Notes under the pieces: model-generated
What the model saw: only the letters and a program-made list of their open reading frames with translations
Databases searched by the model: none
What the model was told of the DNA's origin: nothing
Shown: piece after piece, positions 1-11,500 of the stretch
How positions within the stretch are numbered: the stretch's first letter is position 1
Layout: every line of letters begins with the position of its first letter
Made by a program: the position numbers and the translations under genes
Origin: Diadema setosum
Taxonomy: Eukaryota; Echinodermata; Echinoidea; Diadematoida; Diadematidae
Direction: 5' to 3'
Assembly (NCBI RefSeq): GCF_964275005.1
Contig: NC_092694.1
Span: forward strand, 35,923,042 to 35,987,041
DNA: 64,000 bases

Positions 1-1009
1 GACCCGCTTCATGTGCATGCATGCATACATTATACACGCATTCTTTTTTTCCACCTCCCAAATCCCCTGTCCAAATCTTGGAGGGAGGGGGGCGACCGCC
101 CCCATCGCCCTCCCCCGGCTACGCCAGTGTAGCAGCAGCAGTAGCAGGTAGAAGTCGTTATTAGTTTTGCTGACTGGACTGATCAATACTTCACCTACAT
201 TACCATTGGAGGAGAGACAAAAGAAGATCAATTACCTTGCGGCCGATGGCTGATAATAGATTAAAATAGATTAAAAAGAAGCGGAATGACGTTACATCCC
301 TATACATGCAGGATTATAGCTCATGTTGTCTCTCGTTGTCAAAGCTTATTAAGCCTTCTGGGTAAACCTGACCAGTTAGTTTGTTTTACGCTAATTGGAC
401 CGAGCGGTGGACCCTATATACCGCATGAAAACAACAACAAAACATAAGCAAATACAAAACAAATTCAAGTGTACATGAGAACGTTAAGTCAGAACAATGG
501 GATACACGGTAAACATTCTGGGACTGATTCATCTAGGCATTATGATTGGGTTCTTTACTAAATGTTGATTTTATCAGAACAAATAATTTTCTTTTACGTC
601 TTTTCTACCAAAACTTGAAATCACCCAATGTGTCTACATTATACATTAATGTATATATATCTATGTACACACACACACATACAGATCGAAATCAAGGAGC
701 AAAAGTGATAAAGAAAAAGAATGAGTTCAATTTGAAGAAAAAAAGGAAGAAAAACTCATCATCCATGTATGTGTGCGAGGTATCTAGTCATTGCAATAAC
801 AGCTCTATGTATCGAGTTTTCACAACAATACCAGGGCTGCCAATTCATCAAAATCAGGATTTTACAGAACAATCGGGCAGATTACTTGTGTTTAAACATG
901 CATTCCAACGGTCGTAAATAACTCTCATATCGGGGAGGATTTTATCTTCTCTTTTCGGGACACGAAGAGATGGTGAATTTTTCAGGGATACCCCTCGTAT
1001 AACTGTGCA

Positions 1010-1468
1010 ATGATCGTTATTCCGAACTTGGAAGGTTCGTCTTCCGAAGGTTCTATATTCCGAAACACACAAATTCTGTTAACGGCAAACCTAGATGTTT
1101 GTTGATCCTAACTTGAAGTGAAACAGAGTTCGTTATTCCGGACATTTGTGGCGTTATTCCGAAGGTTCGTTATTCCGAAGGTTTGTCAGTCCTAAATTGA
1201 CTTGTGGTTCGATATTCCAAAGGTTCAAACCTTCGGAATAATAGACCTTGTTTCATTGTTGGATTAATTAACGAACCATCGGAATCCTGAATCTTGTCAT
1301 ATTTTCGGATTTGCGACCCCTCGAAATAACGAACCTTCGGAATAACGAGCCTTCGGAATAACGAGCCTTCGGAATAACGAACATTCGGAATAACGACCCT
1401 TCGGGATAACGACCCTTCGGAATCACGACCCTTCGGAATAATGAACCTTTGCAATCACGAACTGTCAG
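1010..1468. repeat. 16-bp tandem repeats arranged as a large inverted repeat
   Basis: Right arm 1325-1468: nine 16-bp units of the type AATAACGAACCTTCGG. Left arm about 1010-1190: units in the opposite orientation (CCGAAGGTTCGTTATT), more degenerate. A local palindrome, TTCCAAAGGTTCAAACCTTC, lies between them at about 1215-1240. Confidence 0.8.
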
Positions 1469-2534
1469 TGGCCGAAGAATCAAGGAGACTTGGCATGTCT
1501 GTCATACGTAAAGGAACAGACGGGGTACAAGGTAAATACAGTGTAGAATATATGAAGAGATCAAGGGCAAGAGATGTCATTCTTTGAACTCTCACAACGA
1601 GAGACATTTATTCATTTTCTCTCTACATGTTCTATAATTCACTTGAAACTTTTGCTTCACCTATAAATGAACAGGCTATAAACAATGTTTTCAAACAGAT
1701 TAAGAAAAATAAGTGCTATGCAATCGCATTAAATAAAATTTGTTAGTCATGTTCTCTTTCATAAGCCTTTATAGAAAGGTATTGCACACTAAACATAGAT
1801 TCTTAAATGTACAATGTGTATCACAAAATCATATCAACAATTTCGTCTTTCGCAACATACGTATCCGACATATAACCCGGAGTTGTTAAATTGATTCGTG
1901 GTATGTAACATTGGTAAGTACACGAAATACAGCGCTTATACACTCTACTGCGACAGCATACTTATACAGTATATGAACATGGTTACACGTGTTCCCATAT
2001 TAAAGGCATTATCGTACACTACTTTCTGTTGCCGAGGCCGATTTCCCACGAATTGTACCCCAATGTCACAACTTCGACATGAATAATGCATATAGTATGA
2101 TCTACAAATTACCATGTTGACGTCACGCACATCTTGTTCCGCACCGTCATTTTTTCTTATACATGTATCATACTGAAATACATACAGTAATCGATAAAGC
2201 AACATTTGATGTAAGTCCAAATCTTGGCCAATCTACTTTAAAGTCATGAAGATAGTCCTGGAAAACAATATTAGCAACGTGTGAACGTCAAAAGAATCCC
2301 ACTTGCATTTCACAATGTACCACATAACTGTTGCAATATTAGTATTTACATTTAACAAATAGTGATCAAAATAGTGCAACTGATTGACAACTGATTGACT
2401 CAACTTGCAGTTACGTGTTATTTGAATTATCTTTAGAGGATATTCTCCTTTTTTATGAAGAATATTTTGTTCATTGTTATATAACACTTGACTTTTGGCT
2501 AGAAAAAAAAAACAAAAAAAATAAAAATAAAAAA

Positions 2535-2560
2535 GCACACACACACACACACACACACAC
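2535..2560. repeat. (CA)n microsatellite
   Basis: Thirteen CA units next to an A-rich tract. Confidence 0.95.
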
Positions 2561-4299
2561 AAATAGAGCGATGTATTGAACTTGCCATTTGTGGCGTCAT
2601 TGAAAACGAACTTATGTTTTGCTTTATAATCTTTACTAATCTTGTACAAAGAATAGATAATAGCATTTCCACCTGTAGCGACATGTCTTGCTTAATAAAA
2701 TCAATAAAAATCAACTGTTTGTTAGTTTTGTCAATTATATCTTTCGACGGAGAAAGGACATTTTATACGGTCCCGTTAAGGAGATATTAATTGTAAAAGG
2801 CAACTGTAACAGTAATACTCGGTCTCGTCGTCATAACGCTGTTTTATGACTGACACAGCTTACATCATGATGTTAATAAAGGTCTGGGGACAGGTTGGGG
2901 TTGTAATACTTGTCGGCGGTGAGTTACAGATCAAAGAAAGTCACAAAAATATAATTTCATTTTGATCAAAAAAAGAGGCAAGCTGCTTTCCCGAGGACCC
3001 TTCAATTAGAGAGATCCGCGCCTTTATAGGCAATTTACCTTTCATTACACGACAATATTTATAAATATATAAAATAAAAACCGTTATGTTCCACTGACCT
3101 CACGACTGTAAAAGATACCAGGCTACCTGTACCTCCACGCGAAACAAACATTTACGCCGCCTGGCTACCCTCGGCCATGGAGGTACGTGTCTTTACATCC
3201 CTGTAATATCGGTCAATGAGTACCTCCCAGTATTAAAGTCAACACTTACTTTTAATTACATCTTTAAGTATCTGACATAGAATGGCACCTGTATCCATAC
3301 TACGTACTCGATGTACCTGGATGATACGTTCATCAGTAACGTTATTAGCTACATTCATATTAAGTTCTCGTTGTATATTCCAATATACATATAATATCAC
3401 AGCTCATACATTATGTAAGACAATATACATGTATGTGTATAGACTTAATATGCTTAATATGCTTCATCATAAGCACTACTTTACGGCACGGTCAAACAGC
3501 TGTTAAAAATTCAGGCCAACGTATACATTGTATGAGTGCAGCTAAAATGATACTTACAAATACTACATAATGGGTACAATTTTATACTAAAAATAGGAGA
3601 GAAAAATATTATAACATTAAAGAAATATCTGGCACATAACATATTTCCAAGCTTTGGGATTCATCAAATTAGCCTTTCCTTAAGTGAAATAATAAGTAAC
3701 TAGAGTAATGGGACTGATGCGCGCAGCTGACTGGATGCTTCTTGTTTCTACTTCTCACACGATCATTATGTGTGCAATAAGAACATAGTGTTTTGTTTAA
3801 ATTTGATGACGTCAGTTGATCTTAACCACTGAGAGAGGCTTGACCTTTCAAAGTTCGTAAGTCCCATCTGCAACCCCGAAAACTAGATTCATTTTATAGG
3901 CTGGTATGTATATTGTAGAGGTAGGCAATTCAGACAATTTCCTCAGAATAATAAAATAGGAAAATTTCTAATGGTGGACAGCGAAACGATGCTACAGTAT
4001 AGATTTCTGGTGAATTAAAGTTGGATCCCGAAACAATTCCAACCGTTATTTCTATTTTCTGTACAATAGTGGAGCTTCTTGTGGAGTGATAGCGGTTTGT
4101 TTATAATTTCTCTTTTAAAAATCCCGAGATGCATTCATTAGGATTTCATACACAATGTTGGGAGACATTATTCTTCAACCATTCAAATTTCCTGACTTTT
4201 GCAAAAGGGATATACAACCTTCAGCCCTCTCTGGAAAAGAAGAGAGGGAGAGAGAGAGAGAAAGAGAGAGAGGAGATAACAGTCCAAGTCCAAAAAGGA

Positions 4300-4590
4300 G
4301 ACTTTTGGTAATTTTTGACCTTCCACCCCTCTCACTTCAGGTTATGAATCATTGATTTCAATCCTTCTTATCAGATAAGACAAACAGACATTCATAGCTG
4401 AAATTTTGGCTGGACAACATTACATTTAATACCAAAGCACAGTGACCTCTTACCTTGACCTGTGACATGTCACCAGTATCATTTCATGCAAAATGATTGT
4501 CTACCAGCATTCATATCTATCCTTCTACCAAATCAAACTATCACCGCGGATTCGAACACATTACAGCAGCTGACCCCCCCCCCCAAAAAA

Positions 4591-4633
<43 letters not shown>

Positions 4634-5035
4634 TAAATAAATAGATAAATAAATAAATAAATAAAAATAAAAAATAAAATTAAAATGAATAAATAAAAAT
4701 AGCCCAAGATCACTGATTCTGACCTTTGACCTTGAGGGAGTTGCCCACAAATCTAATCAGCAAATCTACACCTCCTCATCGTGTACATGTCGCATACCCG
4801 GACAAACTAACAAGGAAAGAACAGTGAACGATATCTCTGATAATTACCGTGGTAACTGGATTTGGGTGGGATGGGCAGACGGACAGACAGACAGACTGAG
4901 ACAGACAGGACAGGACAAAAATAGAAGGACGGACGAAAGGATGAATGGTCAACCTGAAAAGATAATGACTCCAGCATCCCTCGGGGGCGGAGGCATAAAA
5001 AAAAATGAAAAATGAAAAAAAAAAACCCTCAATGC
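4300..5035. repeat. Repeat-rich stretch: GACCTTTGACC-type repeat, AATA and CAGA arrays
   Basis: Contains TGACCTTTGACCTTGAGGGA, an (AATA)n array at 4589-4690, a (CAGA)-like array GACGGACAGACAGACAGAC at 4878-4915, and CTCGGGGGCGGAGGCATAAA at about 4980. The combination looks like a dispersed SINE-like repeat of marine invertebrates. This is pattern memory, not a match I can check. Confidence 0.4.
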
Positions 5036-7286
5036 TACAGGTCTTCTGTGCCAATCAGCACTCTAAGAAAGAGGGTTAAGAAAATTGAAATGAAACTGGA
5101 GAGCACAATGCATGAATTACTTTTAAGAGATTAGGGTATATGGATAGGCTAATGCTTCGCTGCATCAATACAGTCTCCCTTTTTTCATTTTTGGTTGTAT
5201 TGGGGCAAATTCAGAGGAAAGTACTTAAAATTACAGGTCTTGCTTAGTTAAGCACAGAAAACTGCTCAACTTTCACTGATTCTAAATTATTCATGTTATA
5301 ATTCTTTGTTTTTCTACAGAGAGACAGAAATGAACTTGACCCTATTTCAGTTAGTTTGGGATGATATCAAATTATCTCCCTCGATATACGAAATACAGCT
5401 TGGAATTAGTTTACCGCAATTGTGTTTGTTTGAGTGTCTGATAACATGCCATACAGGTTGTAGACACTTCTATTGTTCAAGCTCGTGCATTCGATTGTAA
5501 AACTTTTGTTTGAGACACTGACCGTCACTTAAAAGCATGGCAATAGACGTGGAAAATGCTAAACCAAAATTCCTCATCCAAATTCCGAACCAAATATCCT
5601 TACAGTATGCATGGTGAGAGCTTTTGCTCTCTTGCTTTCACGCAAGTATGATAATTTGGAGGGAAGTTGGCTTAAGATGGTAGCAAAGCACTGGAATGTT
5701 ATAATACATGTATCTCCCTTTTTTGATTGGGCGGACCAACAACGTTGACGTGATATTGATGGGACTGCTTGTAATCTATGTTTGCTTAAAGTGTTCAGTT
5801 ACTGAGAAGGGCATGTGGGACTGTTTGATTAAAATCCAAATTAGATTTTTTAATTCTTTAACATCACAATAATCACTTATTATAATCATCATCAAAATTA
5901 TCATCAGTGGCAGTAGTACTTTATAGAAATAGTAGTATTAATGGCAGTGTTATTTTGATAAATCTTAGTCAATATTATTACTATTATTATCATAATAATG
6001 TAGTAGCAGTAATAGTATGTATCAGTATTATCACTGTACCTCCAAATTCTGCTACTACTACAATGATAATAATGATAAAAATGATATCATAAAATTTTTC
6101 ATCACAACATATCATTACTTAATTTACTAACCTTGCACAAGTGTTCCATTACAGAAAGATTCGTGAAAGACGTGCGAGGGTTTGCAGCGAATTTCTCATA
6201 CTTCGCTTCCTCTACCGAAATTTAACCAGACAGTCATATGTATATGCAATAACATGCCTTCTGCTGAGTTGCTACAGTGGTAAACGGAAAGAAAGGGAGA
6301 TAAGTATAAACCTGCTCTGTGGAGTGATAATAACCCAATACAATTTTTGCTACACTCATGCAGTATAAACTTTGAGAAAACAAAAGACAAAATGCAAGGA
6401 GAAACTTTAAAATAAAAGAGCACACAATTCTAGTTTGTTCTGGGCTTTGGTAATTTCTCCCCCTTTGTTTTTACATGTCCATACCTGAGAGATTTGAAAA
6501 AAGCCTGATTTCTACACAAACCGAAAGGCGCTATAATGAATGAGAATATTGATCACCATATATACAGGTATGAGTATTTCAAGGTTAGTGGCAGCATAAA
6601 TGAGCCTTGCATATAAAGCAACATCTTGCACATTGCGACTCTCTTGAGTAGGTAACATTCACATTCATATCATGGCATTCAAACGCCAAGTTATATCACC
6701 TCTACGAACGATTTCACAAAAACTGACAGACACCCTTTGACATTAAAGTACAGCACATGTAACAGTATGAATGTGTGCGGCATTGCATCTTAAAGCCAAG
6801 CTTAAGATTTTAAAATGACATGTTATTCCAAATTTCCTCACATTTTACATTTTATGCCGTTTTTTGTTGTTTTATGTCTCAAATTGTCCATCTACTTGTC
6901 TGTTATCACAAGGCAAAAACTATTTTCAATGGTTAATTGTTTGTAGTATCTACACTAGGAAAGTTAAGAAAAAGAAAAACGGGAAAAGGAAAAGGATTGG
7001 AAAATATAAAAATAAAAATGAGTAGTTTGTGACTATATCACATTTTTCTCACATCAAAACAGTCCTAAGAGATGTTTTAAAGCCTTTTGCATTTATATAT
7101 TTCGTGAGGAAGGAAACATATCTCAATAACAAAAATTCCACAAGAATAAAAAAATGCTAGTTCGTGAGGAAAGCAAGACAAAAGCATGATTAAAGGTAGA
7201 CTTTAAATCTACACTAGACTAGGTTTCCATCAATCTTGATTGAAACATGTACAGGACGAACTAGTGACACAAAGACTCCCTACTAG

Positions 7287-7555
7287 CTACCTCTGACCTC
7301 TTATGTCCATCTCCTGCACAGATCTCACTGGTTCCTGCTTGATCCTCACTGGCCGCCGGTCAAGCAAAGGGGAATTTTCCAGCTGGGAGTTCTCATCAAA
7401 CAAGGCAAAGCTCGGCATGGCTCTCACACAATGTTAATATCGAACTTCTTGAAGACAACAAACTTGATCATTGCAGGCTTTGACCCCTGTTCATCCACTG
7501 CAAAACTGTCTGAGTGGTCCGTAGGGTCATGGGGTGAAAGGACTTTTGAAACAGA
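7287..7555 (-). other. Two short coding-like open frames in the 3' flank of RB1CC1
   Basis: Frame A (7555-7424) has no start codon of its own at the 5' edge and ends SKPAMIKFVVFKKFDINIV before TGA. Frame B (7418-7287) starts ATG six bases after that stop and encodes MPSFALFDENSQLENSPLLD, then RRPVRIKQEPVRSVQEMDI, ending TAG. Composition is less AT-rich than the surroundings. I recognise no family, and IKQEP only resembles a SUMO-consensus site. It may be an unlinked exon, a 3'-UTR island or chance. Confidence 0.25.
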
Positions 7556-7942
7556 CTACTTTGAATAGTCAGCTCTGCTTGTGTCCGCGTCTGTATGATT
7601 CCAACCAATCAAATCTTTCTTCTTTTAATAGTCCGTAAATTCCTGAATTACATTAACTGCTATTTGGAATTTTTGACATACTTTATGTTTACATTTGTTG
7701 TGTCATTACCATTTATGTTACCAGTTTACACTAAATACTGTATCATTTTCTAGGTTTCTGGTATCATGCAAAAGTGCCATCTTTAGCAGATGTGTGTGCT
7801 AGTATTTAGTTAATATCATTATCTAATAGAACTATCATTATTATGATTGTATTGCTTTACTCACTCAGTTACTATCACAACTGTCTGTTTCATCGATATT
7901 CTTACAGATAATAACTCCTAACAGATTCATTACATCATTTCA

Positions 7943-8105
7943 ATATTATTATTATTATCATTATTATCATTATAATTATCAATAGTAGTTGTAGTATTTC
8001 ATTATTATCATTATTATTATATTATTATTATTGTTATTGTTATCTTTATTATTGTTGTTGTTGTTGTTGTTGTTGCTGTTGTTATCAAGTCATTATTAAT
8101 TTTGA
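7943..8105. repeat. (ATT)n and (TTG)n microsatellite
   Basis: Imperfect ATT triplets, then TTGTTGTTGTTGTTG at about 8052-8085. It lies in the presumed RB1CC1 3' UTR or just past it. Confidence 0.9.
8045..8050 (-). promoter_or_regulatory. Possible polyadenylation signal of RB1CC1
   Basis: AATAAA on the minus strand about 360 bp past the stop codon. It sits inside an ATT-rich microsatellite, so it may be coincidental. Confidence 0.2.
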
Positions 8106-8151
8106 TCTATTGTCATTATCACATTTATGATAACCACAATTAATCTCCCTG

Positions 8152-8256
8152 ATATCATCATTGCCTCTAATTCCTCATTTACCAGTGACCTGTTTCAATT
8201 TTGGGTTGTTAAAACTGGGTTCCAGCTGGGACTTCAAATCTATTCGGGAACCTATA
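8152..8256 (-). pseudogene. Degenerate tandem copy of the terminal RB1CC1 exon
   Basis: The segment aligns with 8384-8510, which covers the last exon, its acceptor side and the first bases of the 3' UTR. Shared blocks on the minus strand include AATAGATT, AAGTCCCAGCTGGAACC (one mismatch to the exon) and GAACAGGTC-like ends. About 19 bp are missing in the middle and the acceptor AG is changed, so it is a relic rather than an alternative exon. It falls in the expected 3' UTR. Confidence 0.7.
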
Positions 8257-8408
8257 ATTACTATTATCATCTTTATCATTAACAAAGTCTAATTTTGTCA
8301 CCATTATTGTTTTCAGTTATCATGATCTCATCATTAAGTTAAAGGCTTATACAAAATTACTTTTGAAATTATTACATTTTATCAGCCATCATCTTGATCT
8401 CCTCTTCA

Positions 8409-8504
8409 TCATTTCCGTGGGACCTGTTCCAGCTTTGGGTCGTAGCGCACAGCCTTCACTCGGTAGAACTTGGTTCCAACTGGGACTTTGAATCTATTCT
8501 GGGC
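8409..8504 (-). CDS. RB1CC1: RB1CC1 coding exon 19 (Claw domain end, stop)
   Basis: Encodes AQNRFKVPVGTKFYRVKAV, then RYDPKLEQVPRK and TGA at 8411-8409. It is near-identical to the human C-terminus up to KAV, with a tail eight residues longer. Arg1469 and Phe1470 match the human FIR-motif-binding residues. A degenerate copy of this exon lies about 260 bp further downstream. Confidence 0.95.
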   Translation of the reverse strand, partial: AQNRFKVPVGTKFYRVKAVRYDPKLEQVPRK

Positions 8505-11500
8505 CTACAAGACAAAAAAAATTCAACAACACATGAATATACTAGAGACAGAGGGTAAAAGTGTTGTCACACACATCAAAGGACATACTGTATGTCAACA
8601 TTGTCTCCATCAACAGGAAAGGCAAAACTCTCAAGAATAGAAAGCTTCTGATGCATCAAATTCCACACAGGGATCATAGGTTTTAAGTTGCTCTTTTCAT
8701 TTTCGTTACACTTCTGCCCAATATCCACTCTTTACTGCTACTTCATACGCTTCATTCACTTGTATAAACCAATGTTGACATGTTATAAACAGTGATCTCT
8801 TTGCCCGGAGTGAAATGTGCAGGGATGGGCAAACATAGTGCTAACTCAAACCCATTTAAAAATGATATTGAGATAATTCATCTCTGCCGTAATGTTCTTT
8901 TTTAATTCCTACCACAAAATGATGAGGCATGAAAGAGTGGAAGAGATTCCTCCACGACTCACCTTCTTAGCCTGGCAGTATTCTTTGTCGGTAATCCGTG
9001 CTATGGTCCAACTGTTCAGGGAAATAGAGATATTGAGAGATACACATAAAGAGAGAGAGGGAGAGATGGAGTGGGGGGGGGGGGGGGGGGGAGAGACAGT
9101 CTTCTTTCGAGTCTGCTATCTCTTTTTCTGCATCGCTATCATAAGGGTCCACTTCCTTGTTGATGTACAGGTGTATGCTAAACTATCTTTTCAGTCTTGA
9201 GCAAAGACTTTTACAAATCAGAAATAGAATTAGAAACAACCAAAGCTTGTTGTAAAGGAAAAGATGGTTTCTTCACAAAAAAATTAACTTCTTCAGCCAA
9301 GGTTATTGCACTGCAAGCAGACAAGATTTTGCCTCCAGTTTAAAAGCAAATTGAAGATTTGATTTTGTTTATATGTTTGTTTTCTAGAAGGGAGAAGGAG
9401 AGGTTTCTGGAGGTTTCTGGTGGGAGAGGGGCTAAGCTTACGAGTACAATGACAGTTCTCAAAACTCTGTCTCACGACATCAACAGCACTCAGAAATGAT
9501 AACTCGCAAACCACGAGGTACGCTTGGACAGGTGGTTAGTAAAGTGAATTTGACCTCTAATATAACGCCAAGTACTCACGATTTGCTGGGTGGCTGCAGC
9601 TTAGTTTTGAGTCCCAGACCCGCCAGCGACTCAGTGTGTAGAAAGTAGAGGGTGGGTTCCAAGCTGTACACCATGTAATTCTCTTGCCCCTCCTGGAAGA
9701 AGACAAAGATGAGGTCCCCGATGCTGATGCTAAAATTTACAAACAGACAAAGAATGAAACATAATGAATAATTTTAGCCATTTTTTCCTAGGATGGACAA
9801 GGTGACGACTATTAATAGAATTATTCATACTTTAACATTATTACATCTGGATTTCATTAATATTTGTTCTGTTTTAACACTCAAATCAGTATTGTTGATA
9901 TTCAAAAATTCAGCTCGGAGGATTTTTTTATATATCATCGGTTGAGAATGGTAAGGGCGTTAAGTTGCCACTAAACGCATAGTGTTCGAGACAACTTAAC
10001 GCCCTTCTCATTCTCAACAGACGATATGACACTTGAAATACAATTGTAATCAGTCTTGTCATCCCAGGGGCTAAATAGCTGTTCAAATGAACAAACACGT
10101 CAATATGAGATAAAGAGTGAGACAGAGCAAGACAATAAAAAGAGATCAATCAGAAGTGGGGAAAATATTAATCTGTGACACTGCATTTTTTTCTCCTTTA
10201 AATCTTACAATTTTACAAGAGGGAAAATAATTTTGTCATGAGTGGAAATGCGCCCCAAGTTTCATAAACTACATTGTACATTTCAAACTCTTCTCAATAG
10301 GTTCAGCTCAATAACCCATAAGTTCTTACATGTGATTTAAATAATGGCATAAATGGTAGTATGACGCTGTTGTTACATACTGGCTCTTAATTAAGTCTGC
10401 ATTTTGGAAGGAAAATACTTACTCTGATATTGACACCTTCTCCATCCTGCCACCTAGAGACGATGTCCTCATGTGCATCTATGCAAATTAGGTGATAAAA
10501 GGAATGAATATTCTCAGCACACATTTATGATTCAGCAAACAGAATGTCAAATAAAATCTGTATATACAAAATGTGACAGATGATAATCTAAGGGTTTTTT
10601 TTTTTTTTCTCCCTTTGAGGTATGAATACTCTTGCATGTAATTTAATAGCCCGCAATTTATCTTTGCCACAATATCATCATAGTTATATTAACTTTCTAT
10701 TCACAATTCAAATGTTCATTTCAACACTATTGCAAGTTAAAGTGCTTTTGAAATCAAAATTTCAGGTGCATTTTTTTCATATTCTACAAAAGTCAAGGAC
10801 TGACGCTCTCCATGTTTCCATGAAAACCTGGTATCACTGTCCTCACCAGCTGTCTCTTGAGGGTGTGGCACTCTTGCTCCTTGGTGTGGAGGAGAGCTTT
10901 CAGTTGGTCCTGGGTCTCTGTGATCTCAGTCATCCCATCACTATAGTTACCAAGAAGAAAAACAAATAAAAGCAACATATGTAGGGGTTAAAGAGATGGT
11001 ATAGTATTGGTTGAGATGAGGATTCAGCTTTTAATTTTTTGTGAGATACTTAGAAACCAAAGAGCATACAATTCTATGAGGAATTCATATTTCATTTGAT
11101 GAACATTGGGTTTGAAATGATTGAGATATCCGAAAACAGAGTAAAACAGAGCAACCCTAATAAAAGGTGGGTTCCCCCTTTTATTAGTATCACTTTGTTT
11201 CAGATATCTCAGCCATTTCAAAACCTATTTTCATCAAATAAACTTTGAATTCCTCAGTAGAATTACAGTGTATATGCCTTTTCATATTTCATAAGATATT
11301 CCTCATTATCTCAAAAAATGATCATCAAAAAATGTTAGAAAACTGAAGTTCCATCCCATCCGAAACTATACCATCCCTTTACATGAGGAGTAACTAAATT
11401 CATGCAAGTTTGATGGACTAACATTCCCAATTACTGCCCCCAGTTAATATAACTGTGAAGCAGTATAAGATGTGATACAGTGTACATGTATTTGATATGC

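Larger units (their letters stand above)
1..7286. other. Left flank without a supportable gene
   Basis: AT-rich sequence. Apart from the inverted 16-bp repeats (1010-1468), the (CA)n run (2535-2560), the repeat stretch 4300-5035 and ATT-rich triplets around 5880-6085, I see no exon with coding composition and splice signals. Part of 5-7 kb may be 3' UTR or downstream flank of RB1CC1. Confidence 0.5.

Noticed and set aside
123..260. Tiny exon on the minus strand near the left edge (ATTATCAG and GCAAG|GTAATT)
   Set aside because: The signals alone are too weak and no flanking coding sequence supports them.
3174..3190. Possible first coding exon on the plus strand (GGCCATGGAG followed by GTACGTG)
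   Set aside because: A start context and a donor occur together, but no following exon could be found and the segment is part of a small inverted repeat with TACCTCCACGCG upstream.
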